Positions 55,849 to 64,000 of a DNA stretch of 64,000 nt are shown here, piece by piece. A program made the position numbers and the translations under genes. The DNA lies in assembly GCA_964059195.1 (NCBI GenBank), contig CAXKWD010000011.1, positions 33,346,066 to 33,410,065 on the forward strand, in the 5' to 3' direction. How positions within the stretch are numbered: the stretch's first letter is position 1; each line of letters starts with the position of its first letter. Source of the DNA: Ectobius pallidus (taxonomy: Eukaryota; Arthropoda; Insecta; Blattodea; Ectobiidae). The notes under the pieces were generated by a model that made no database searches, was not told the DNA's origin, and saw only the letters and a list, made by a program, of their open reading frames with translations.

Positions 55849-56518
55849 AAAGAGAATCAAATGAAAACAGCAATTATTTTTTTTCCGCTATTTTACTGCA
55901 AGAAGAATGCTTGCTTGCACATTATTTTTCCACATAGTCCCCTCCCAGTTCAATGCACTTGGCGCCATCGGATAGGAAGTGCTTTGATACCGCGTGAGAA
56001 AAATTATTTTGGTTGACGCTATTGGACGTCTTCATCAGACTTGAACTTCTGCCCTCCAAGATGCTCCTTTAATGGACCAAAGATGTAGAAATCTGATGGT
56101 GGCAAATCTGGCGAGTATGGCGGATGTGGGAGGCACTTGAAGCGAATGTCATCGATGGTTTTCATGGTTGCACGAGCAGCATGAAGACGGGCATCATCAT
56201 GTTGAAGCAAAACACCTGCACTCAGCAATCCCCTTCGCTTTGGCACCATCAGACATCCACATCTTTTGTCCATTAAAGGAGCACCTTCGAGGGCAGAAGT
56301 TCAAATCTGATTAAGACTTCCTATCGGAGGTGCACGAGTGGCTACAACGTCAACCAAAATAATTTTTCTCACGCTGCATCGAAGTACTTCCTGTTAGATG
56401 GCGCAAGTGCATTGAACCGGGAGGGGACCATGTGGAAAAATAATGTACAAGCAAACATTCTTCCTGCAGTAAAATAGTGGGGAAAAAATTAATTGCGATT
56501 TTCATTTGACTCCCTCGT
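55849..56518. repeat. Long inverted repeat made of two opposed mariner 3' ends, third case
   Basis: The left arm AGAATCAAATGAAAACAGCA...GAAAAATTATTTTGGTTGAC is mirrored by GTCAACCAAAATAATTTTTC...CGATTTTCATTTGACTCC on the right, over about 200 bp. The mariner-coding parts (TGAACTTCTGCCCTCCAAG and CGAGGGCAGAAGTTCAAATC) continue the palindrome inward. The single-copy centre (56080-56250) holds further transposase sequence on the minus strand. TA dinucleotides lie at both outer edges, as mariner requires. Confidence 0.9.
56019..56273 (-). pseudogene. mariner transposase C-terminal fragment
   Basis: The minus-strand frame contains LLQHDDARLHAARATMKTID, then CLPHPPYSPDLPPSDFYIFG and PLKEHLGGQKFKSDEDVQ. 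'HD(N)ARPHxA' holds the second catalytic Asp and 'PHPPYSPDLAPSDF' the third (D34D spacing expected in mariner). Most key positions are intact, but the protein has lost its N-terminal DNA-binding part. It spans the centre and left arm of the inverted repeat. Confidence 0.9.
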
Positions 56519-56630
56519 AGATATGGCAGTGACAAGTTTCTTTCTACTAACTTCTTTCTACTAAGTGGTTACAGATGTTCTCAGTTCGGTATACGCGTAT
56601 AGACGACATTCTCAATAGTTTCCTAATCAG

Positions 56631-57350
56631 TATGGCAAGGCAATTAATGACCATAAAGTAGTGAAAAAATGCAAAATAAAAAATGCATTAATGAGCTAAA
56701 GAGAGTAAAAGTTGACACGAAATTTAAAAAAAGACCAATAAATATAACATTATTACTTATAATTAACTCTTTTTTGAAGTAATGAATTGTTAAAGCCAAT
56801 TTAATAGATGACAGTGCGTTATATATCAATTTGCAATATAAAACACACTTGTTACTGAAGAAGTAAGGAAATTTATACTACTTGGACATCCTTAGCGAAA
56901 AATTAATTCTTTCTGAACTGGCATGCCCATCAAATTGTCCCTAGCAAATATGTGGCACTTAAAAAGAGAGAGAAATAAATCATTATTGCTACAAGACAAA
57001 CTGCTGTGGTGTTTACAATAAACCTGAATTAAAATTATCTATGAAAACTTGGCGGAGATTCTCAAATAAAAATGATTGTCTGTTATCTGAAAGTAACGAT
57101 TTGTCATAAAAAAAGCTCCTCTCTACCGACACTGAAAAATGACCTAAAAATGCCGAAAATGACTTAAAACTCGCCAAAAAAAAATGGCCTATCTCTTGAA
57201 ATTGACGAAAAATGCAAAATAAAGCAAAAAATGAAAAAAACAAATTGCTCTTATTTAATCAATTATTTTATGATATACACATTTATATATTCGAGCTATC
57301 ATTTAACCTTCATATTAAAAGGATGCAAAATCATCAAATGCCTTGCCCTA
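56631..57350 (-). mobile_element. hAT element with TIR TAGGGCAAGGCATT and 7/8 target duplication
   Basis: The left end TATGGCAAGGCAATTAATGA and right end TCATCAAATGCCTTGCCCTA are inverted. The flanks CTAATCAG (56623-56630) and CTAATCGG (57351-57358) differ once. It contains the hAT C-terminal remnant on the minus strand. A related but SINE-interrupted copy is at 32498. Confidence 0.9.
57035..57243 (-). pseudogene. hAT transposase C-terminal remnant
   Basis: The minus-strand frame reads FLGHFSVSVERSFFYDKSLL, then SDNRQSFLFENLRQVFIDNF. 'VSVERSFS-YK-LLSDNRQ-F-FENLK--' is the hAT dimerisation domain. The frame is open for 76 codons, but the N-terminal part is AT-rich nonsense and the rest of the transposase is absent. 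Confidence 0.85.
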
Positions 57351-57359
57351 CTAATCGGT

Positions 57360-58080
57360 TTTATAGTAAACAGATTTTTTCCTTCAGACCAAACGAACTG
57401 CATTGAATAGGAGGTACAAGTTAAATATGCTATCAGGTGATCATCGTACAGGCCCTCGGTGTGAATGGAACAATCAGCAACTCACAGTAAGCGGGGTACC
57501 ATTCTTAAGCCAATGGTGCTGAATATAAAATAGATTTATATCTATAGGAAACAAAGACAGACGAATTTCTATGCTAAAAACGTTACGATTTTTTAGCCAA
57601 TGAAGTATAGCATCAAACAATGAATACGAATTAAATATTTATGTAAATATAATGATCCAGTGGGTGAGAAATAATTATCCCTGGCAGAGATATATGTCAT
57701 CCATGCCCCCCCCCTTACAAATTGCACACTGACTGAGTTATTAATACTAAGTGAAGAGTTTGAAAAAATAGAAAATGGTCTTTGAAATACTCACAAGCCT
57801 TTATATCTAAAACATGAGTAATGCAATTTTCTCACTTGCTATCGCAATATAGAGTATGTGCTTTGCCGGACTGCCATCCTCACACAAAGCCCTGGTGTCA
57901 AAGAGGCTAGACTTGAACGCAGAGTTGGTAGAAGGAATAGCAACTACCCTTCAGAGAATGTCAAGAGAGGAAAGTTTGAAATAAAATTTTTGCGATTGGA
58001 ACCAGCAGGCAGTGTACACAATTTAAAAGAAATCGTAATAGCATTTTCGATAAAATCCACACAGAAAATCGGCGAAGGAT
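57360..58080. other. Intergenic sequence without recognised features
   Basis: No gene, SINE head or paired ends recognised. Confidence 0.45.
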
Positions 58081-58084
58081 GAAT

Positions 58085-58475
58085 AAAGAGTTGTTAATAT
58101 GCTTCTTGTCTAATAAGTGAAAAACTTCACCGAAATATAACATTTAGATCTTATTCATTTTTTGTTCTTAAGCTATGCTGTTCAGGATAAAGAGAGACAC
58201 TAAAACCTGTTCCAAAATAATATTTTTAAACTCCAGAGGTTCCAAAACTTATATTAACGAACAAACGATTAGTGATACAAACCAACGCATTTTAGCTGTA
58301 GTACTATGATACGGGAAGAAAAGTATAAAACAGTGATACATCTAAATGTATAGTGCAAAAAGAGTAATGGTAAATTTGTGAATATGCTTCGTGTCGAATA
58401 AGTGGAAAAAAACTTAACCGAAATATAACATTTAGTTTTTATACAATTTTTTTCAGCTGTGCTCTTCATACAGAC
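58085..58475. repeat. Local direct duplication, two copies about 280 bp apart
   Basis: AATATGCTTC(T/G)TGTC.AATAAG, ACCGAAATATAACATTTAG and GCT.TGCTCTTCA/GCTATGCTGTTCA occur in the same order at 58099-58190 and 58382-58470. Confidence 0.75.
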
Positions 58476-58492
58476 ACACACACACACACACA
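58471..58492. repeat. (CA)n microsatellite
   Basis: A short run of alternating CA, about 11 units. Confidence 0.9.
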
Positions 58493-58754
58493 CAAACATT
58501 TAACACAGAAGCATTTAACTAAGTGTAATAAGGTTTTGGGTTATCCAATGATAGACTTCTTAAAAAAAATCAATGCTGTTTCGCAGAATTTAAAACATTT
58601 GTTAACAAAGTTTTTAAACACTGTGATCAATTCTCACAACTATTTCTATGAAGTAACTTTGTAATGTTTTGTGTTTATGTTCACTTTTGTTTATTGTTTA
58701 CTGCCACATTTTAAAATTTTCTGCATGTCATATTATAATATACTTATTCTGAAA

Positions 58755-58840
58755 CTATAGCCCTAGCATACATAGGTAAAATAGGGCTCTTGTACTTGGA
58801 GATTTAATAAATAAATAAACATTATATATATATATATATT
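58755..58840 (+). mobile_element. LINE-type 3' tail ending in (AATA)n
   Basis: ATAGCCCTAGCATACATAGG, AAATAGGGCTCTTGTACTTG and a tail AATAAATAAATAAACA. It is followed by a TA microsatellite. It resembles other LINE ends in this window, and no coding part is attached. Confidence 0.5.
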
Positions 58841-58929
58841 ATAATCTCGAGAGGTCTGAAACTTAAATAAATTATCTTCATTCTTAAGTAGTAAGCCCTA
58901 TCCTGATTTTTATATCAAAATGCAAGAAT

Positions 58930-59935
58930 CCTTTATGTGATTCTATTCAAAATTTTAATTGCCCGTGTTTAAACGAATCTTTTGAAGTTAATATACTTAG
59001 GTATTATTATTATTAATAATCATGTCAAACGGGATAAGAATATCGCATTTATTACTAACAAAATACGCAAAACTATAAGTTTGTCATCCTTTGTAATTTT
59101 CTTCGAAATTCTACCTTACGGACAATATATTTAGCTCTAGTAGAGTCGATAATCCCACCTGTCCCTCTGTCCTCTCTCGGAAAATAAGCGTAACAAAATT
59201 TGGAGGCCCTAAGCCCCACCATAGGGGTTACAGGAACGAGTCAATCAGAGTCGATATTCCAGTATGGAATTCTTGGTTGGATTAGTGTATCTAAGACCAT
59301 TTGTTTAAAACTAATTTTACTTCAAAAGAGAATAATAAAACTCTGTTTAAAAAAGCCTATCGACTACCCTACAAAATTTTTATACCCTGAATTCAAGGTT
59401 ATGAAAATTTAACAGCTTTATAAGTTTGCGTTATTGTCTTATTGCCATAAAAAGCATCATGTTTTTCCTTCCAATATTGTCAAAATACAAGAAAAAACAC
59501 CAGGTTCCGTTTTGCGGAAAACACAATGCAGGACTATTACTGTCTAAACTATGGTTTGACACTTTATAATTCTCTTATTGCTGAGCATTCTTATTTCATA
59601 ATATACAGTGTCAACCAAAGTAAGATAAAAATTAAGAAAGCAATAACAATTAAATCGTCTAATTGTTTTGTCTTCAATTGTTCACCTTAATTTTTTTTCC
59701 ACATATATTTGTTAAAACAATATTTCGTGATTTTGAGTTTCCTACTTTATTTTTTTATATTTTCCCTTTTCTTTTCTTTCATAATAATTAACTCATTTTA
59801 GTTTAGGTATTCAATTTGTGTGTATATTTGTAAATGCTCTGTTCTCTCTTATTTAATAAATGTGGTAATTGCAGCCCTTAATCTGTAGATTAGCTCATCT
59901 TGGGGCTTATGATTTTGTAATGTATGATAATTTTA
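58930..59935 (+). pseudogene. LINE ORF2 C-terminal remnant with 3' end
   Basis: With shifts and stops the plus strand reads YLGI-I-NHVK-DK-I at about 59000 and STLRTIYLALVES--IPPV-like sequence around 59110. From 59280 come SVSKTICLKLILLQKRIIKL, then CLKKPIDYPTKFLYPEFKVM and LYKFALLSYCHKKHH. The order 'YLG--id---kW--HI', 'LR-iY-AL--S---Y', 'l--lQK--iR-i' is the C-terminal half of CR1/Jockey-type LINE proteins. The non-coding end, with GCAGCCCTTAATCTGTAGAT and CTCATCTTGGGGC, closes at about 59935. Confidence 0.8.
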
Positions 59936-60114
59936 GTAGGTTAAAATCTTACACGCTTACATGATGATTTTGTTTGTATGTATGTTTTGAAAAATTGATT
60001 TCAATAAAAGTATCAATAAAAATGAAAAAAAAACTCTTAATTTCGAGATCGAAACCAATACTTCCTACTTGCAGTCCCGACAAGGGAAAAGGTAAAAACA
60101 GTGACACGTGATAT

Positions 60115-60539
60115 ATGAGGGGTCTATTAGCAAATCCGGCAATCTCCATTTTGATAAAAGATAGCGGTGCTAACTTCTAACGAAAATTTAGTGCATTTCC
60201 TGCTATATAATTAGTGTTTGTGTTGTAAATCTGACTACCTCCTACATGTGGAAAGTCGGACTTGTAATGCATACACTAAATATGTAATAGGAAATGCATT
60301 AAATTTTCATTAAAAGTTATCATCTCTACCTTTTATCAAAATGGAGATTGCCGGGTTTGCTAATAGACCCCTCATATCAAAATGGAGATTGTCGGGTTTG
60401 CTAATAGACCCCTCATATCAAAATGGAGATTGTCGGGTTTGCTAATAGACCCCTCATATCAAAATGGAGATTGCCGGGTTTGATAATAGACACCTCATAT
60501 CAAAATGGAGATTGCCGGTTTTGCTAATAGACCCCTCAT
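60115..60539. mobile_element. Palindromic MITE whose right end is amplified into a 41-bp tandem array
   Basis: The left terminus (60115-60155, ATGAGGGGTCTATTAGCAAA ... TCCATTTTGAT) is 41 bp and is mirrored exactly by the tandem unit on the right (ATCAAAATGGAGATTG ... GACCCCTCAT). The right side has five contiguous copies starting at 60335, 60376, 60417, 60458 and 60499. The internal arms (CTAACGAAAATTTAGTGCATTTCCT and its mirror AGGAAATGCATTAAATTTTCATTA) are also inverted. Confidence 0.9.
60335..60539. repeat. Minisatellite, five units of 41 bp
   Basis: The period is exactly 41 bp in all four steps. Units differ by a few bases (GCCGGG/GTCGGG, GCTAAT/GATAAT, ACCCC/ACACC). Each unit is a complete copy of the MITE terminal repeat. 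Confidence 0.95.
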
Positions 60540-60609
60540 ATATACACACACACGGAAAGAAGACATTGAACACCCTAATAAGAATGTCAAGGCGTAAAAT
60601 AACCTAAAT

Positions 60610-61207
60610 CAGCGTTTCTCAACCTTTTTGAACCCGAGGACCTCTAAAATGCCTAAAAAAATTTACGGACCCCTAATTTTACATCCCATTTTTAAAAGTA
60701 GGCTATATGTAGACCTATATTCTTAATATTTCGGGTATTAATCATAGGTCATTATAACGAAATAATTCTAAATACATTTTTTAATTCGACGGAAACACAG
60801 TTATTGAATTGGAACTAAACTATTGACAGTAAAATTATATTTTGAACAGACTTTACCAATTTGATAATATAATTAGGAATTATAACACAGGTTTACCGGT
60901 ATCAGACACTCGGGCACCTCCAACAATAAAATCCTTGTTAAGAGAGCGTCTCTAATAACAAATTCCGACAAAGTCTTATTTTTCAGGGTTTTAAATGAAA
61001 GAGGGAACCACAGACGTCAGTGCATCAGGGGTTTCAAACTGTGGTTCGTAACTGCAAAAGTAAGGAAACTTTCAATAGGACCTGTATTTTCGAAGATTTA
61101 AAAAAAATTTATATCTAGTGTCCATTTTATGTGAAAACTTTTTACCTCTTTACTTGCTTTATGATATTTTTTAATTATGTCTGCGGACCATAGGTTGAGA
61201 AACGCTG
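60610..61207. mobile_element. hAT-type MITE with TIR CAGCGTTTCTCAACCT
   Basis: The ends CAGCGTTTCTCAACCTTTTT and ATAGGTTGAGAAACGCTG are inverted. The flanks ACCTAAAT and GACTAAAT match at 6 of 8 positions. This terminal sequence is typical of hAT MITEs found across animals. It has no coding content. Confidence 0.85.
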
Positions 61208-61215
61208 GACTAAAT

Positions 61216-61925
61216 GAATGAATGATGCATAGAGAAAATATCACAGTCAACCTTACCTCTCATTCAGCATAAGTGCACATTATGTGATCGACAACCAAAA
61301 AATGTTTTAACTTTGTAATAATTTTTCTATTAATTTTCCAAACTATGAAGATTAATAATTGTAACAAATCATCTCCTGTTGAGCTCTGGTCGTCATGACC
61401 TTACGCCGACAACTGTCACTTGATCAGAATGAGTTGTTATCAAGAGGCGGAAATTAGATGCACTTCATACCATTCAAGCGTTTTATGCCTCGCTTTGGGA
61501 GGGGGTGATAGCCCATTGTCCCTCCCCTCCTTCGTGTAGGGGCATAGCGATGCATTTGCGGCTGAATAGAAATTGTGTAGCTTTTACGACCGGTAGTAAG
61601 AAACTAGAAACGAACGGGTTTTAATGTCAGGTTTTGGTGAGGAGAAATAGGCAAATTTTAAAATTTGAATTCATTTATTTAAAACTTCAATTACATTTTA
61701 TTAAGGCTTGATCACTTCTTTCACTCCACAATGCACTCAAAACGTTCAAGATGAAGTTAGTTGATCACTTGACTACCAACCATTAACATTTAGGCTATAT
61801 TATATACTACTTTCATGTTAAAATTGTTGCTTTTGTATTAGTTTCATTTATTTTTATTTTACTTTTCTTCTTTTTCTACCTATTATTATTTTTCTCTCTA
61901 ATTTGTTCTACTCACAATGTTGAAT
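61216..61925. other. Intergenic sequence without recognised features
   Basis: No gene or transposon end recognised. Confidence 0.45.
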
Positions 61926-61929
61926 TTCC

Positions 61930-62152
61930 TCTGTTAGGCTATAGTTTAATATAGTCTTAATTATAGTTTTCACTAACATAATCTATATCTGTGTAATATA
62001 ATCATGTTTTTCTTTTTAATATTATTATTACTTATTCTTAATTAGATTATTTGGTAAGGTTTGAATGTATCCACCTCTGGTTAGTGGAAGAGAAGGCCTT
62101 AAGGCCTTAGGTACACCAGAGGGAAATATAAATAAATAAATAAATAAATGCT
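61930..62152 (+). mobile_element. LINE-type 3' end with (AAAT)n tail
   Basis: GTTAGTGGAAGAGAAGGCCT, TAAGGCCTTAGGTACACCAG and a tail of AATAAATAAATAAATAAAT. It has the same terminal wording as the reverse copy at 1444. No ORF is attached. Confidence 0.6.
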
Positions 62153-62699
62153 GCCAACAGCTGGCATTTTTTATTTATTTATTTGTTATTTTTTTAAGAA
62201 TTTGATTTTAAACTAGCAGATGGCCGCGGCTCCATCCACGTTTATTAATTAAATCGCTAGACTTTTAAATCAATTATTTAACGGCAAAGGAATAAAAACA
62301 TAGTATTTATGAACACTTGCACGCAAATAATTAAAAACTATTTAAAACAATAAAAAAAGATAAAAATCCGTCTTCGGGGTGTATTTCACGATTAGAAAAA
62401 AAAAACTACCTCACATTAGATTTCCCTGCCCCCCCCCCAAAAAAGAAGAAACCCGCATAGTGAGTCTCGTCTAAATCAGGGGTTCCCAACCTTATCGTTT
62501 TGACGCTCCCCTTTTGAGATGTGGCACCCTCAGTTTTTCACAATGTGATTTCGTTACAAACTAGAAAATTAGTGGAACTTACTATAAGAATGAAAACTAT
62601 ATTGTTACAATAGGTAAAAAGCATTTCTCTAATTATAAACATGAAAAACCTCTTTACTATACAGGTTATACGTCTATTTTCTTATATTTCCTTTCCCTC

Positions 62700-63250
62700 T
62701 CCTCCTTAAAGCATCTGGTATAGCTTTTTCTCCTGTGAGATGCTTGCTGAATTTCTCGGTGAAGTGACCAACAGTAGTCTCCCATCATACTGGTATTCCA
62801 GGGACCCTAGTACCTTCTTTCCATCATTTTGATATCTTGATGGAAACACTCACCTTACTCCTCAATCACATCCCCAAATTGTGTGGGGAAAAAAACAATG
62901 TGACTGTTCAAAAAGCGAATCTTTAGACTCATCGAACATCCTAACTTTTTTAACTTCCCCAGCATGTTGACAACAATATAAATATATTGTGGGTTCTTTT
63001 TGTTGCCAAAGAACGAGTGAAGCCAAGCCTCCCTCTCACTGGCTGTCGTTTTTTTAATCCAAGTTGGAAGGGAACATGATTTTTTCGGATATCAGGTCCA
63101 ACAAACACGCCATCCTTGAATTTTTCTTCTGATAAATGAGGAAAGTTCTTGAAACAATGCCCATCTTTGGGTAAGGCTTTGAAAAACTGTTTCATTAGCT
63201 CTAATTTTATGTGTAGAGGTGGCAGCAGAGAGTTTTCGTGATCCACGAGG
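62700..63250 (-). pseudogene. Transposon-type protein remnant (LPPLHIKLxLMKQF ... FHQDI ... DYCW family)
   Basis: The minus-strand frame to 63250 reads HENSLLPPLHIKLELMKQFF, then KALPKDGHCFKNFPHLSEEK and FKDGVFVGPDIRK. Downstream pieces to 62700 read MSLKIRFLNSHIVFFPTQFG, DVIEE-stop-GECFHQDIKMM and GDYCWSLHREIQQASHRRKS, with stops between. I recall 'LPPLHIKLGLMKQFVKAL', 'GERFHQDI' and 'DYCW' as parts of a repeat-borne protein that is very abundant in arthropod genomes. I cannot name its superfamily with certainty. Stops and a missing central part show it is dead. A CAGGGGTTCCCAACCTTATC block at 62478, shaped like a hAT end, may be one terminus of the carrier. Confidence 0.75.
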
Positions 63251-63297
63251 TTCTTGTGCAGATCTTTCTTGCAGGCAAGTTTTTCTGAACCAATAAC

Positions 63298-63795
63298 TGT
63301 GGTCAAAACTATGGTTTGAAATTGTATAACACGTTTATTGCTGAACACCCACAATATATAAATTACAATCTCAAACACTTTAAGAGGAAAATTTAAAAAA
63401 ATGTATATTAAATAATATTAATAGTACAATTTTAATTTTGTTTTGTTTTTCAATGTTTCAACCCAATTTATTTCTATAATTTTTTTATTATGTTTTTTGT
63501 AATTTATATATAAACCACTGGTTAATGATGCAAAATTATTTTATATACATTGTACTCATACATTTATAATTTTCGTTTGTAGTATACTGTGGATTGATAT
63601 ATAATTAGATTTATATTAATCTATTAGGCCTATACCGTTAAACACGAGCTTTGCTCATCTAGGGGCATACCTTACATTTTTTAATGCTAAATTAGAAATA
63701 GTATTTTCTATTGGTTTTTGTTTTTACCTGCACTAATGATGAAATAATAGAAATAATGAAATGTAATAATGTATGTAACAATAAACTTCAAACTT
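63298..63795 (+). mobile_element. LINE 3' end, plus orientation
   Basis: The start (AAACTATGGTTTGAAATTGT, ATTGCTGAACACCCACAATA) parallels the LINE at 59545 (AAACTATGGTTTGACACTTT, TTGCTGAGCATTC). It translates with shifts to the last residues of the polymerase. The non-coding end has GAGCTTTGCTCATCTAGGGG and closes with AATAAACTTCAAACTTCAAA. It abuts the transposon-protein remnant at 62700-63250 and may have cut off its beginning. Confidence 0.7.
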
Positions 63796-64000
63796 CAAAT
63801 ATTGATCCCACGCCCTAATTTGCAACCACTGCTATCTTAATTTATACTCATTTTACCTATTTAAATATTGTTCAAAGTACCGTTGAATTTGCTACATATT
63901 TAATATCTTAAATATTTAGTTGTGAAATGTAAAAACAAATGTTGGGTGATACAGCTTTTTTATAATCATATTTTTATTCAGCACACTAAAAATCATAAGA
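63796..64000. other. AT-rich sequence without recognised features
   Basis: Nothing recognised up to the window edge. Confidence 0.5.

Noticed and set aside
60335..60539. CRISPR-like array
   Set aside because: The 41-bp units are contiguous with no unique spacers, and each unit equals a transposon end. The context is eukaryotic.

Overview
The window looks like nuclear DNA of a large-genome insect. It is AT-rich, with introns of 2.8 to 9.7 kb, GT..AG splice sites, abundant tRNA-derived SINEs, hAT/mariner/piggyBac remnants and LINE fragments, and no operons or bacterial-type genes. The repeat style, especially a SINE with a tRNA-like head and a downstream GGGGTTTTCCCTCACC block, reminds me of cockroach or termite sequence. 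That placement is an inference from memory, not a computed match.

Only one host gene is supported: the 3' end of a plus-strand gene. Four exons can be joined in frame: 1108-1174, 3977-4066, 9615-9758 and the terminal exon 19481-20476. They encode an intracellular tail of about 384 residues. The tail has a Ser-rich segment ending TDSGTEVDQ, then a long terminal exon with eight Gly-Tyr motifs (GYV, GYT, GYI, GYC). I read it as the cytoplasmic tail of the insect JAK/STAT cytokine receptor Domeless, with moderate confidence. The extracellular part and membrane segment lie upstream of the window. A small extra open segment at 19114-19200 could be an alternative terminal exon. A 3' UTR follows 20476.

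The rest is mostly intron or intergenic DNA filled with transposable elements, many with ends that can be read exactly. Elements with hAT-type ends and 8-bp target duplications lie at 1853, 6863, 27207, 30513, 35689, 41426, 45520, 48312, 54647, 56631 and 60610. TTAA-flanked piggyBac-like elements lie at 7707, 14394 and 35056. TA-flanked MITEs lie at 11188 and 14489. Five tRNA-derived SINE families (labelled A to E here) occur in several copies, some with perfect target duplications. LINE remnants lie at 11.7-12.7, 37.5-39.4, 44.2, 58.9-59.9 and 63.3-63.8 kb. Many elements are nested, which gives a relative insertion order.

The most unusual feature is the number of long inverted repeats. Three are built from mariner 3' ends joined in opposite orientation (7996-9072, 41989-42970, 55849-56518). 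One is a TTAA-flanked fold-back element split by a hAT MITE (35056-36307). One is a young repeat with about 94% arm identity (25340-25664). One is a compound palindrome inside a 4-kb element (51390-52815). If transcribed, these would fold into long hairpin RNAs, which are plausible endo-siRNA sources. A second unusual feature is a 41-bp minisatellite that is an exact amplification of a transposon terminal repeat (60335-60539).
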